Positions 14,023 to 23,036 are shown, numbered from the stretch's first letter. The stretch is DNA of 23,287 bases from an uncultured Clostridia bacterium (GCA_934180065.1 CAKPRA010000029.1:1-23287); one strand, 5' to 3'. The notes: generated by a model from the letters alone, not told the origin. Translations and numbers: made by a program.

Positions 14023-15529
14023 ATTTTTTACTTCTACTTGGATGTCTTAATTTTCTAAGTGCTTTAGCTTCGATTTGTCTTATTCTTTCACGAGTTACTT
14101 TAAACTCTTTTCCTACTTCCTCAAGTGTTCTAGCTTTTCCATCCTCTAATCCAAATCTTAATTTAAGTACTTTTGCTTCTCTTGGAGTTAATGTTTGCAT
14201 AACTTCTTCTAATTGCTCTTTTAATAAAGTATAAGCAACTGAATCTTGAGGGGCTGGTGAATCATCATCCTGTATAAAATCTCCCAAATGGCTATCATCT
14301 TCTTCACCTATTGGTGTTTCTAAAGATACTGGGTCTTGAGCAATTTTTTGGATTTCAACAACCTTCTCAACTGGAATTTCCATTTCTTTTGCAATTTCTT
14401 CTGGGGTAGGCTCTCTTCCTAATTGTTGCAATAAGTGTCTTGATGTACGAATCAATTTATTAATTGTTTCAACCATGTGTACTGGAATTCTTATAGTTCT
14501 AGCTTGATCTGCTATAGCTCTTGTTATAGCTTGTCTAATCCACCAAGTTGCATACGTACTAAACTTATACCCTTTTGTATAATCAAATTTTTCAACAGCT
14601 TTTATAAGTCCCATATTACCTTCTTGGATTAAATCCAAAAATAACATTCCTCTTCCAACATATTTTTTAGCAATACTAACAACCAATCTTAAGTTTGATT
14701 CAGAAAGTTTTTTCTTAGATTCCTCATCACCTTCTAAAATTCCCTTTGCAAGCTCAATTTCTTGTTCATATGTTAATAAAGGAATTTTTCCTATTTCTCT
14801 CAAATACATTCTAACAGGATCATCAACGCTAACACCTTCTATATTTGTTACATCAAAATCTTCTAATTTTATTTCTTCAACTTCTTCTAAATCTTCTAAA
14901 TCTGGCTCTTCATCATCTTGGTCATCTTTATCAATATTAATTCCCAATTTTTCAAATTTTTCAAATACTTCTTCAATTTGCGCAGGAGTAACATCTCCTA
15001 GCTCTAAAGCTAGCTCTCCATAGGTCATTCCACCTTGTTTTTTGGCTTTTTCAATTACTCTATTTATTTTTTCTTGGCTATCAATATTTTTATCAGTCTT
15101 AGTTGATTTTTTAGATTCCTCTTTATTTATCTTACCAGATTCCTCACCATCAATATTATCATTTGATTTATTAATTACTTTTATTATAATTATATCCCTT
15201 TTATTATCAATATTCCAAGCAATATTATTCACAATTGATTCTGGATTAATTTCAATTTTTTTATCATTAATTATTCCGTATAATTTACTTTTCTTTTCAT
15301 TTATTCTTTCGCTCTCTTGATTTAAGAATAAATCTAATACTAATTTTTTATTTCCAAATTCTATTTCAAATTTATTCTTTTCCTCAGAGTCCTCAAATTT
15401 TTGTTTAAATACATATACTCCGTTCTTATTTTTGATGATTTCTTCATAATTAATTTTACAAGTTATATCTTTTTTGACATTTTTTCCAGTTTCATCTATA
15501 AGCTCTATTTCAATACTATAATTTTTCAT
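14003..15529 (-). CDS. rpoD: Primary sigma factor RpoD (SigA) with a long N-terminal extension
   Basis: This 508-residue housekeeping sigma factor directs RNA polymerase to -35/-10 promoters. Region 1.1 is at ~152-202 (GGMTYGELALELGD), followed by an acidic linker. Region 1.2 starts at DDPVRMYLREIGKIPLLT (236-253). Region 2 includes the -10 recognition helix FSTYATWWIRQAITRAIADQ (323-342). Region 3 starts at RTIRIPVHM, and region 4 ends with the -35 helix VTRERIRQIEAKALRKLRHP. Residues 1-150 are extra: about 120 residues of alternating beta-type sequence, then a charged linker. Clostridial RpoD is usually about 360-400 residues. The ATG has AGGAGG 13 bp upstream and follows dnaG by 17 bp, so the extension is probably translated. 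Co-transcription with dnaG matches the macromolecular-synthesis operon. Confidence 0.97.
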   Translation of the reverse strand: MKNYSIEIELIDETGKNVKKDITCKINYEEIIKNKNGVYVFKQKFEDSEEKNKFEIEFGNKKLVLDLFLNQESERINEKKSKLYGIINDKKIEINPESIVNNIAWNIDNKRDIIIIKVINKSNDNIDGEESGKINKEESKKSTKTDKNIDSQEKINRVIEKAKKQGGMTYGELALELGDVTPAQIEEVFEKFEKLGINIDKDDQDDEEPDLEDLEEVEEIKLEDFDVTNIEGVSVDDPVRMYLREIGKIPLLTYEQEIELAKGILEGDEESKKKLSESNLRLVVSIAKKYVGRGMLFLDLIQEGNMGLIKAVEKFDYTKGYKFSTYATWWIRQAITRAIADQARTIRIPVHMVETINKLIRTSRHLLQQLGREPTPEEIAKEMEIPVEKVVEIQKIAQDPVSLETPIGEEDDSHLGDFIQDDDSPAPQDSVAYTLLKEQLEEVMQTLTPREAKVLKLRFGLEDGKARTLEEVGKEFKVTRERIRQIEAKALRKLRHPSRSKKLKDYMN

Positions 15530-15546
15530 ATTTAGATTAATACCTC

Positions 15547-17403
15547 CTACTTTATCCTAGCTAACTTTATTATTAATTCACTTAATTCTTTTTCTAAATT
15601 AGCTATTTCATCCTTTGTTAATTCATTAGTATTCTCTAATTTTTTTATTATTTCGTTTCTCTTAATTATTAATTTATCTTTTTCGTAACTAATAATTACA
15701 TCATTTATACATTTTTTAACTTCTGATATCTCAAAATCTGTTGCCATAATACCACTTAAGTGACTTATAATTTCATCATCCTTAAAAACATCCAATATAC
15801 TTGCTGTATTATTATTCCCATTTTCGATCTCTTCATACAATTTTTGCAAAATTTCTTTGTTTTTATCTAATCTAATATCATCTATTTTGATATTTTGCCT
15901 TAATTTTTGATAAGCTTCTTCTGGATAGTTAATTAACAAATATATTACAAGATTTTCTCTTCGTATTATTGATGAATTTATATTCTCGTCATTTTCATTA
16001 ACAATTTTTGGTTTTACAACAGTGCTCTTTTTTTCCAATAGTTTATCACTATTTTCTTTTGCATAAAGAATTTTGTTTATTTCTGCATAAATAGCTTCTT
16101 TTGATATTTGATAATCTAATGCAATTTTTTCTATATAAACTTCTTTCTCTATGCTATTATTTACTCTTGAAAGCTCTTTAGCGATTTCAGTTAAAAATTT
16201 AATTTTATCATTTGCTACATCTAAATTTAAATCCTTTTTTAAATTTTTTATTTTAAATTCTACTAATGATATTGCATTATCTATGTATTTTTTTAATCTT
16301 TCTGGACCATATTTTAAAATAAATTCATCCGGATCTTTTGCACCTTCAATTTGAAGAATTCTAACATCACAACCTAGATTTTGTAATATTTCTAAACCTC
16401 TTAATGTTGCTGCTTGACCTGCTCCATCTGCATCATAACCAACAATAACTTGTTCACTTGATTTTCTAAGCAATCTTCCTTGTGCTTCTGTTAATGCTGT
16501 TCCTAATGATGCCACCACATTTGTTATTCCTCTTTGATGAAGAGAAATCGTATCCATATATCCTTCTACAACTAAAATCTTCTTTAAGCTTGTTTCATGA
16601 GCAGCCTTTTTTGCTGCATATAAACCAAATAAATGTCTTCCTTTTGAATATACTAGATTTTCTGTAGAGTTTATATATTTAGCTTGTTTTTTAAATGCCA
16701 TTTTTTCTTCTTCGCTAGCATCTGGTTTTGGTGGATCTATTAGGATTCTACCACCAAATGCTATGAATTTTCCTCTTTCATCTTGTATTGGAAACATTAA
16801 CCTTTTTCTAAATCTATCAATAAATTCTCCATTATTGTTTTTATTGACTAATTTTGAAGCTAATATTTCCTCATCTTTGAATCCTTGTGATCTTAAAAAC
16901 TTATATAATTCATTATAATTTCCTGAATACCCTATATAAAATGTCTTTAAAGTATTATTATCTAATCTTCTCTTTTTTACATATTCTTGAGCCTTTTTTG
17001 CTGATGAATTATATAAATTTTTATGATAAAATAATGCAGTGGCTTGATTTATTTCATATATTTTTGATCTCATATAATACAATTTGTCATCTTCTGCTGA
17101 TGATGATGAAACTGGTAATGCAATGTTTGCCCTGTTTGCCAACATTTCTACAGATTCTCTGAATCCTATTCCTTCTATTTTACTTACAAAATGGAAAACA
17201 TTTCCACCAACTCCACAACCAAAACAATGAAAGATTTGTTTATCTGGAGATACAGCAAATGATGGTGATTTTTCATTATGAAATGGACATAAACCAAAGT
17301 AGCTACGACCGCTTCTTTTTAATGCAACATAGCTACCTATAACATCTACAATATCATTTCTATTTCTAATTTCTTCTATTAGCTCATCACTATATCGTAC
17401 CAT
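15547..17403 (-). CDS. dnaG: DNA primase DnaG
   Basis: This 618-residue primase makes RNA primers at the replication fork together with the DnaB helicase. The N-terminal CHC2 zinc finger has Cys39, His42, Cys60 and Cys63 (CPFHNEKSPSF, FHCFGCG). The catalytic core has RFRKRLMFPI (197-206) and a TOPRIM fold with the acidic VVEGYMD (278-284, Glu280) and D-A-D (324-326) metal ligands. The C-terminal third is the variable helicase-interaction domain. Length is normal and all catalytic residues are present. The ATG is preceded by GGAGG. It is the first gene of a dnaG-rpoD pair with a 17-bp gap. Confidence 0.97.
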   Translation of the reverse strand: MVRYSDELIEEIRNRNDIVDVIGSYVALKRSGRSYFGLCPFHNEKSPSFAVSPDKQIFHCFGCGVGGNVFHFVSKIEGIGFRESVEMLANRANIALPVSSSSAEDDKLYYMRSKIYEINQATALFYHKNLYNSSAKKAQEYVKKRRLDNNTLKTFYIGYSGNYNELYKFLRSQGFKDEEILASKLVNKNNNGEFIDRFRKRLMFPIQDERGKFIAFGGRILIDPPKPDASEEEKMAFKKQAKYINSTENLVYSKGRHLFGLYAAKKAAHETSLKKILVVEGYMDTISLHQRGITNVVASLGTALTEAQGRLLRKSSEQVIVGYDADGAGQAATLRGLEILQNLGCDVRILQIEGAKDPDEFILKYGPERLKKYIDNAISLVEFKIKNLKKDLNLDVANDKIKFLTEIAKELSRVNNSIEKEVYIEKIALDYQISKEAIYAEINKILYAKENSDKLLEKKSTVVKPKIVNENDENINSSIIRRENLVIYLLINYPEEAYQKLRQNIKIDDIRLDKNKEILQKLYEEIENGNNNTASILDVFKDDEIISHLSGIMATDFEISEVKKCINDVIISYEKDKLIIKRNEIIKKLENTNELTKDEIANLEKELSELIIKLARIK

Positions 17404-17428
17404 TTAACTACCTTTCCTCCATTGCTAT

Positions 17429-17456
17429 ATTATATAATTCGACACAAATTTCCGAA
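17429..17456 (-). promoter_or_regulatory. Possible promoter of dnaG-rpoD
   Basis: On the minus strand a perfect TATAAT (17429-17434) has TTCGGA (17451-17456) 16 bp upstream as a weak -35. The -10 box lies 26 bp before the dnaG ATG. Confidence 0.35.
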
Positions 17457-17552
17457 ATCCTTCTATAATTTACATAAGTTATTTTATTAATTCGAAAATT
17501 AAATATATCTTTAGTAAATTCATCTGTGAGCCAAACATCTCTTATAATGTAA

Positions 17553-17581
17553 TTATAGGAAAGCGATTTGCTTTCCTATAA
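17553..17581. other. Perfect 12-bp hairpin between dnaG and the CarD-family gene
   Basis: TTATAGGAAAGC (17553-17564) pairs exactly with 17570-17581 around a 5-nt loop. It has no T-run on either side. It follows a second hairpin just after the CarD-family stop, so it may help end that transcript or lie in the dnaG leader. Confidence 0.6.
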
Positions 17582-17589
17582 AATGCTAA

Positions 17590-17627
17590 TTATGGGCAGT
17601 TTCCATTTGTATAAAAACTCCCCATAA
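17590..17627 (-). terminator. Hairpin directly after the CarD-family gene
   Basis: TTATGGG (17590-17596) pairs with CCCATAA (17621-17627) and, after one mismatch, AGTTT pairs with AAACT. On the minus strand it begins 2 bp after the stop codon. The tail TTAGCATTTTA is only moderately T-rich. Confidence 0.4.
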
Positions 17628-17629
17628 AA

Positions 17630-18217
17630 TTACTCTTGTGATGTTCCTGTACTTTCAACACTAAATGGTATAAATTTGCTTACAACACTATTTGTATTTA
17701 TTTCAGCATCAATACCAACATTTTCTCTGTTTTCTTTATAAGAAACATCAATTTTATTATCTACTAATTGTTCCATTTCAGCATTTGTTGTGTTTTCTAC
17801 TAGAACTAATTCACTAACTAATATTTGTTTTGCATTATTTAGCATCTTTTTTTCACCTGTAGATAATCCTTTTTCTTTTTGTTTAAAGCTTAAGTTTCTT
17901 ACAACATCTGCAACTTCATATATATCTCCGCTTTTCATTTTATCCATGTTATCTCTATATCTTTTATTCCAGTTATCAGACATCTGTGTTTCATCTGTTT
18001 CTAATATACAGAATACTTTTTCAACATCATTCTGTGAAATTATATTTCTTAGTCCTTGTTTTGATGCTTGATTACTAGGCACCATTACCTTTACTCCTCC
18101 GGGCATTGAAATATTTATATATTCAATCTCTTCATCTAAAATATTCTTTTTGTCTATTGAATCAATTGTCCCAGCACCATGCATAGGATATACGACTTTG
18201 TCTCCTACATTGAACAT
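17630..18217 (-). CDS. CarD family transcriptional regulator
   Basis: This 195-residue protein starts with an RNA-polymerase interaction domain (residues ~1-65: FNVGDKVVYPMHGAGTI, then IEYINISMPGGVKVMVP). A helical DNA-binding domain follows (~70-145) with the family-typical W-N-KRYRDNMDKMKSGD and LSTGEKKMLNNAKQIL. CarD/CdnL proteins bind the polymerase beta subunit and stabilise open complexes at promoters, especially those of rRNA and housekeeping genes. The N-terminal domain is homologous to the one in Mfd, which is also in this window. A tail of about 45 residues beyond the usual end is low in complexity and of unknown role. The ATG has AAGGAG and a strong promoter upstream. It is a single-gene unit ahead of dnaG. 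Confidence 0.92.
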   Translation of the reverse strand: MFNVGDKVVYPMHGAGTIDSIDKKNILDEEIEYINISMPGGVKVMVPSNQASKQGLRNIISQNDVEKVFCILETDETQMSDNWNKRYRDNMDKMKSGDIYEVADVVRNLSFKQKEKGLSTGEKKMLNNAKQILVSELVLVENTTNAEMEQLVDNKIDVSYKENRENVGIDAEINTNSVVSKFIPFSVESTGTSQE

Positions 18218-18293
18218 GTAAGATCACTCCTTCCTCTAGCTAAAATTTTATTGAAGTTAATAAAGGTATCGTTCTTTTTCAACTACATGAATA

Positions 18294-18322
18294 ATTATAC
18301 TACAAAAATTGGCAAAAGTCAA
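18294..18322 (-). promoter_or_regulatory. Promoter of the CarD-family gene
   Basis: On the minus strand TTGACT (18317-18322), a 17-bp spacer and TATAAT (18294-18299) lie about 77 bp upstream of the ATG, which leaves a leader of roughly 70 nt. Confidence 0.7.
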
Positions 18323-18432
18323 AGCGATTTATTCAAAATATTTTTTAAAAATTAGAAATTTAAATATATAATTATAATCTCATATATAAGAAACTTTGAT
18401 ATATACAAAACAGTAAATATTGCATTTTTTTA

Positions 18433-18894
18433 TTATTTATTTGTAGATCCAAATCCTCCTACTCTTTCACCTTGTGCATTATCACCATCTGCAATTTCAT
18501 ATTTTTGGAATATTGCTTGTCCTATAATATCTCCTTTTTTTATCTCAACATCTTCAGCAAAAACATTGTAAAAAGCAAACATAATTGCTCCATCATTATC
18601 GACATTTCCATAATAATCAGCATCTACAATTCCTACACTGTTAGATAAAATTAAACCTTTCTTTTTTGGGTTAGAGCTTCTATTACATAACATTAAGTAT
18701 TCATTATCTGGCATATATGCTTTTATTCCTGTTTTTATTAAAGTAGGTTTGATACCTGGTTTAAATGCAGGTATTACGCAATCTTCTGCTGATTCTATAT
18801 CATATCCTGCAGAGCATCTTGTTTTTCTTTCTGGTAAATTAATTTCCTCATTTTCAAATCCTTTGGCTATCTCAAATCCTCTTGTTCTTTCCAT
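18433..18894 (-). CDS. dut: Trimeric dUTP diphosphatase
   Basis: This 153-residue dUTPase hydrolyses dUTP to dUMP and pyrophosphate. It keeps uracil out of DNA and supplies dUMP for thymidylate synthesis. All five trimeric-dUTPase motifs are present: AGYDI (29-33), NRSS (71-74), GIVDADYYGN (88-97, with the catalytic Asp), GQAIFQ (125-130) and the C-terminal P-loop-like RVGGFGST (144-151). Length is normal. The ATG has AGGAGG 7 bp upstream and a consensus promoter beyond it. It is a single-gene unit divergent from feoA. The divergence of the loop between motifs 2 and 3 (PKKKGLILSNS) is typical of a Firmicutes subgroup. Confidence 0.95.
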   Translation of the reverse strand: MERTRGFEIAKGFENEEINLPERKTRCSAGYDIESAEDCVIPAFKPGIKPTLIKTGIKAYMPDNEYLMLCNRSSNPKKKGLILSNSVGIVDADYYGNVDNDGAIMFAFYNVFAEDVEIKKGDIIGQAIFQKYEIADGDNAQGERVGGFGSTNK

Positions 18895-18927
18895 TATTAA
18901 TCCTCCTAAAATTTATTCTACATGGCA

Positions 18928-18956
18928 ATTATATTATCACAAAATATTTTTTTCAA
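18928..18956 (-). promoter_or_regulatory. Promoter of dut
   Basis: On the minus strand TTGAAA (18951-18956), a 17-bp spacer and TATAAT (18928-18933) lie about 34 bp upstream of the ATG at 18894. Confidence 0.7.
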
Positions 18957-18992
18957 CATTTTTTTAACTTTTTTTCACTTTTTACATATTTT

Positions 18993-19025
18993 ATAGTAAG
19001 GTCATAGTTTTGAAAAATTTACTAT
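18993..19025 (+). promoter_or_regulatory. Inverted repeat upstream of feoA
   Basis: ATAGTAA (18993-18999) and TTACTAT (19019-19025) form a 7-bp inverted repeat with a 19-nt spacer, 38 bp before the feoA start. It could be a leader hairpin or an operator half-site pair for an iron regulator. It does not match a Fur or DtxR consensus that I can recognise. Confidence 0.25.
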
Positions 19026-19062
19026 GTACTTTGAGTGAAGTAAGAAAGGAATGGATTATTTT

Positions 19063-19290
19063 ATGAAAACTTTAGATTCTATTAATTTAAACCAATGTGT
19101 ACTTATAAAATCCATAAATTGCACAGGAAAATTACGCCGTAGATTCTTAGATTTAGGTATTATTCCAGGTACTTTAATCACTCCTATTTTTTCAAGTATT
19201 TTTAATGACCCTATTGCTTACCTAATTCGCAATAGTGTTATTGCAATAAGAAATGAAGATGCAAAAAAAATTGTTGTAGATGTAAATTAG
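19063..19290 (+). CDS. feoA: Ferrous iron transport protein A
   Basis: This small protein of about 75 residues has the FeoA SH3-like fold: L-NQCVLIKSI, then a G-x-LRRRFLDLGIIPGTLI segment (the LRRRFLDLG helix and IPG turn are the family mark), then strands ending IAIRNEDAKKIVV. FeoA is a cytosolic partner of FeoB in Fe(II) uptake. I prefer the ATG at 19063, since AAAGGA lies 12 bp before it. The ATG at 19051 directly touches that site and would need another one, but it would add only four residues. feoB starts 55 bp downstream, so they form an operon. No FeoC is seen. Confidence 0.9.
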   Translation: MKTLDSINLNQCVLIKSINCTGKLRRRFLDLGIIPGTLITPIFSSIFNDPIAYLIRNSVIAIRNEDAKKIVVDVN

Positions 19291-19345
19291 TTTTTCTTGC
19301 ACACTTTTAAAATTATTTAATAATATATTTTATCGAGGTGATTTT

Positions 19346-21463
19346 ATGGGACTTACTGCTAGCTCTACTGGTAATTTTTTAATTAATGGCTCTTCAAAAA
19401 ATACTTTACAAAACAGAAATGATTATATAATTGCTTTGGCTGGTAATCCGAATGTTGGTAAATCAACAATTTTCAATGGTTTAACTGGAATGCACCAACA
19501 TACTGGTAACTGGCCAGGCAAAACAGTTTCAAATGCTTCAGGAACATTTGAATTTAATAAAAAAAGCTTCTTGCTTTATGATATTCCTGGGACCTATTCA
19601 CTTATGTCTAATTCAGAAGAAGAAGAAATCGCAAGAGATTTTATTTGTTTCGAAAAACCAGATGTCACTGTTGTTGTAGTTGATGCTACTTGCCTAGAAA
19701 GAAGTTTGAATCTTGTATATCAAATAATGGAAATTACCCAAAATATTATAGTATGCGTAAATTTATTAGATGAAGCAACAAAAAAAGGTATTAAAATAGA
19801 TTTAGAAAAACTTAGCTTTGCTTTGGGAGTACCTGTTATTGGAACAATTGCTAATAATAAGAAAACTTTAATAAAACTAGAGCAAACAATATACGATTTA
19901 TGTGAGAAAAATATAACTTCAAATCCAAAATTAACTAAATATTCAGATGAAATTGAAAATAAATTATCCGAAATCTCAACTGAATTATCTGAAATCATTC
20001 CTTCTAATCATATTTATCTTAAAAGGTGGATTTCATTAAAGCTTTTGGACTATGATGAAACAATAATATCAAAAATAAATGAAAGAATTTTTGATAAAAA
20101 ACTAATACATATTTGTGATTTATATAAAAGTAAGTATATGGCACAGTATAAAGATGAAATAGTTTCTTCTATAATAAAAAAATGTGGATTTATTTGTAAA
20201 GAAGTATTATCAACAACAAATAATGAAAAAAGAAATTTCACTAGAAAATTTGATAAAATAATAACGTCAAAAAAGTTTGGAATTCCAATAATGCTTGCAT
20301 TTTTAGCTTTAATTTTTTGGATTACAATTGTTGGTGCAAATTATCCATCTAAACTTTTATCAATAATGTTTGATAATATCCAGGAAAAATTACTAGTCTT
20401 TTGTAATAATGTACACTTACCAGATTTTATAAAAAATCCTCTGGTATATGGCATATATCAAACAACTGCCTGGGTAATAAGTGTAATGCTTCCTCCAATG
20501 GCCATATTCTTTCCAATTTTTACATTATTAGAAGATTTAGGCTTTCTTCCAAGAATAGCGTTTAATTTAGACAAATGTTTCAAAAAATGCTGTACCTGTG
20601 GCAAACAGTCATTAACAATGTGTATGGGTTTTGGTTGCAATGCTGCTGGTGTTGTTGGCTGTAGAATAATAGATTCTAAAAGAGAAAAAATAATAGCAAT
20701 GCTTACAAATTGCTTTGTTCCTTGTAATGGTAGATTTCCATTTTTGATAACAATTTCAAGCATTTTCATTGGCTCATTTTTTATAGGAATTTATTCCTCT
20801 CTGGCAGCCACTTTAACAGTATTACTTCTTGTTATTCTAGGAATTTTTATGACTATAATTGTATCTAAAATTCTATCAAAAACAATATTAAAAGGAACTC
20901 CAAATTCATTTATTTTAGAGCTTCCCCCTTATAGAAAACCACAATTAGGTAAAATCATTATTAGATCTATTTTTGATAGGACTTTATTTGTTCTTGGTAG
21001 AGCTATATCAATTGCTGCTCCAGCAGGTTTATTAATTTGGATTTTAGCTAATATTCATATTGGGGATTTAACAATATTAACACATATTGCAAATGTTTTA
21101 GATCCTTTTGCCAAGATTATGGGACTTGATGGATATATATTGACAGCTTTTTTACTAGGCCTTCCTGCAAATGAAATAGTACTTCCTATAATATTGATGT
21201 CTTACTTAGGAGATACATCTTTGGTAAATTTGGAAAATACTTTTTCAATTGGTCAAATTTTAAAAAATAATGGATGGACTTTACTTACTGCAATAAATGT
21301 TATGATATTCTGCCTATTACATTTTCCTTGTAGTACAACACTTATTAGTATAAAAAAGGAAAGTGGAAGCTTGAAATGGTGTGCTCTTGGATTCATCATA
21401 CCAACACTGTGTGGAATAATTTTATGCATGATTACAAATTTGATATGGCATATTTTCGTATAA
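19346..21463 (+). CDS. feoB: Ferrous iron transport protein B
   Basis: This 705-residue Fe(II) transporter of the cytoplasmic membrane has an N-terminal GTPase domain: G1 GNPNVGKST (33-41), G2 Thr60, G3 DIPG (79-82) and G4 NLLD (139-142). A helical GDI-like domain follows (~190-300), then a C-terminal membrane domain with about nine spans and the two Gate motifs. A cluster of cysteines (KCFKKCCTCGKQSLTMCMGFGCN, within 411-433) and the CNGRFP motif (461-466) are usual in Clostridial FeoB. Length is normal and nothing is missing. GAGGTGA lies 4 bp before the ATG. It is co-transcribed with feoA and ends at a bidirectional terminator. Iron limitation is the likely inducer (inferred). Confidence 0.97.
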   Translation: MGLTASSTGNFLINGSSKNTLQNRNDYIIALAGNPNVGKSTIFNGLTGMHQHTGNWPGKTVSNASGTFEFNKKSFLLYDIPGTYSLMSNSEEEEIARDFICFEKPDVTVVVVDATCLERSLNLVYQIMEITQNIIVCVNLLDEATKKGIKIDLEKLSFALGVPVIGTIANNKKTLIKLEQTIYDLCEKNITSNPKLTKYSDEIENKLSEISTELSEIIPSNHIYLKRWISLKLLDYDETIISKINERIFDKKLIHICDLYKSKYMAQYKDEIVSSIIKKCGFICKEVLSTTNNEKRNFTRKFDKIITSKKFGIPIMLAFLALIFWITIVGANYPSKLLSIMFDNIQEKLLVFCNNVHLPDFIKNPLVYGIYQTTAWVISVMLPPMAIFFPIFTLLEDLGFLPRIAFNLDKCFKKCCTCGKQSLTMCMGFGCNAAGVVGCRIIDSKREKIIAMLTNCFVPCNGRFPFLITISSIFIGSFFIGIYSSLAATLTVLLLVILGIFMTIIVSKILSKTILKGTPNSFILELPPYRKPQLGKIIIRSIFDRTLFVLGRAISIAAPAGLLIWILANIHIGDLTILTHIANVLDPFAKIMGLDGYILTAFLLGLPANEIVLPIILMSYLGDTSLVNLENTFSIGQILKNNGWTLLTAINVMIFCLLHFPCSTTLISIKKESGSLKWCALGFIIPTLCGIILCMITNLIWHIFV

Positions 21464-21478
21464 GTTTTAAAAGAGCAA

Positions 21479-21530
21479 AAAAAGACTTTAAGATGTATAA
21501 TTATTACATTTTAAAGTCCTTTATTTTTAT
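21479..21530. terminator. Bidirectional terminator between feoB and the flippase gene
   Basis: An imperfect stem of about 17 bp (arms ~21481-21497 and 21505-21522, ACTTTAA...TTAAAGT) has a T-rich tail in both directions: TTTATTTTTAT on plus and TTTTTTT on minus. It serves both convergent genes. Confidence 0.8.
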
Positions 21531-21539
21531 ATAATGTTA

Positions 21540-22946
21540 TTAATGTCCGCTTTTGTTCTTTTTTATAAATTTACCAGCAAACATTTTTACAACTCCTTTG
21601 TTCATCATAAGTGCATATATAATTGTAAATAATAATGCAATTCCTTTAAAAATTATATTATTTGAATAATATGATAAAAATACTATTAGAGTTATTATTA
21701 TTGTAAAACTCATATCTTTTGAATGCTTTAATTTCACAAAATCTTTAATTTTATATTTTCTATAAACATATAAAAACATTGAAGCTAACAGTGTAGAAAT
21801 TGCTGCTGCATAAATTCCTATAGTTTTTATAAATACTATATCTACTACCAAATTTATTATTGCAGATACCAATGTAGTTGTTCCTATTATTTTTGTTTTC
21901 TTATATGCACTAAATATTCCTCCATAAAAACTTGCCATATTTGAAAAATACACAGAAAATACTAATATTGGAATATACAAATAAGCCTCTTGATATCCAC
22001 CTTTAATCAATATGTTAAATACAAATGGTACAAAAGCAATTACTAAAACCGTAGCTGAATAAACCATGTTTTTCAATGCCTCATATATTTTATTATAATA
22101 TTGACCACTATCTTCTTCATGAAGTGCTTTTGCTGCTGACTCTTTCCATGCTATTGCAAAATAATTATAAACTGTATTTATTATTGTTGGAAACTTGTTT
22201 GAAATTGCATAAATACCATTGCTTGCAGTTCCAAGTGCCCCTGCAATTATAAGTCTATCTGACAAATTTATTATTGTCCATGATAAACTATGTGGAATTA
22301 ATGGAATTGAATATGTTAACATTTCTTTCATCAATTTTTTATTCATTAATTTAAAGTCTATAAATTCTTTTAATTTTAATTTAATTGATAAAAATAAGAC
22401 CATCACAAGGTTAGCAATTATTACTGATAATAATAATCCGTCAACTTTTAAGTTGGTTTCCAATATTAATACAACATTTAAGACTATAGTTAATACGCTT
22501 AAAATAAAATTAGATAATGAATACAATTTTATCTTTCCTAAACCTCTTACAAGAGCATTCATGAGTGCCATTAAAACCACTGCTATTACATAAGGAATAA
22601 ATAATTTAGTCGTATTTATTGAAAATATTTTTATAACTATAAATATCATAAAACATGCAATTGTTAGCATTGTAAGTATTGTTACAACAGTTTGTGTTAT
22701 TATACTTTTCTCTTCTCGCCTATTTTTTGCATCTATAAGAAATCTAAACATTGATTCTTCAAATGTTAATGTTATAAATGGTGTTATAAATGTAATTATT
22801 GTTATTATTAAATCATAACTACCATATTCTTGAGTTGTCAATTTTGCAGTATATAATGATACTAACAAAAAAGACACTATCTGAGTACTAAACTTTCCTA
22901 TTGCTATTATAAAAGTGTTTCTAATTAATTCTTTTTCTTGTTTCAT
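21540..22946 (-). CDS. Polysaccharide/oligosaccharide flippase (Wzx/MurJ-like MOP superfamily)
   Basis: This 468-residue polytopic membrane protein has about 12-14 hydrophobic spans. It starts with a typical flippase N-terminus: RNTFIIAIGKFSTQIVSFLL, then an EYG-SYDLI segment after the first span. The TFEESMFRFL segment and later Y-AISNKFPTIIN match the polysaccharide-synthesis (PST) branch of the MOP superfamily. These proteins flip lipid-linked sugar units across the cytoplasmic membrane for capsule, teichoic acid or exopolysaccharide synthesis. No glycosyltransferase genes are in the window, so the substrate cannot be guessed. The AAGGAG site is 24 bp from the ATG, too far, but a 5-bp hairpin (22954-22966) between them would shorten the distance. 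It could also be a spore-related flippase. Confidence 0.88.
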   Translation of the reverse strand: MKQEKELIRNTFIIAIGKFSTQIVSFLLVSLYTAKLTTQEYGSYDLIITIITFITPFITLTFEESMFRFLIDAKNRREEKSIITQTVVTILTMLTIACFMIFIVIKIFSINTTKLFIPYVIAVVLMALMNALVRGLGKIKLYSLSNFILSVLTIVLNVVLILETNLKVDGLLLSVIIANLVMVLFLSIKLKLKEFIDFKLMNKKLMKEMLTYSIPLIPHSLSWTIINLSDRLIIAGALGTASNGIYAISNKFPTIINTVYNYFAIAWKESAAKALHEEDSGQYYNKIYEALKNMVYSATVLVIAFVPFVFNILIKGGYQEAYLYIPILVFSVYFSNMASFYGGIFSAYKKTKIIGTTTLVSAIINLVVDIVFIKTIGIYAAAISTLLASMFLYVYRKYKIKDFVKLKHSKDMSFTIIITLIVFLSYYSNNIIFKGIALLFTIIYALMMNKGVVKMFAGKFIKKNKSGH

Positions 22947-23036
22947 ATAATTAGTAGTAAAACTACCTATCTCCTTACATTTATATTTAGGTTTTTTGGT
23001 TTCCTATAAACCTGTTTATTATAATAATTCTTTAAA

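Noticed and set aside
20550..20650. Cys cluster in FeoB as a novel metal-binding insertion.
   Set aside because: Cys-rich KC--C-CGKQ-LTMCMGFGCN is usual in Clostridial FeoB proteins, so it is a family feature and not a novelty.
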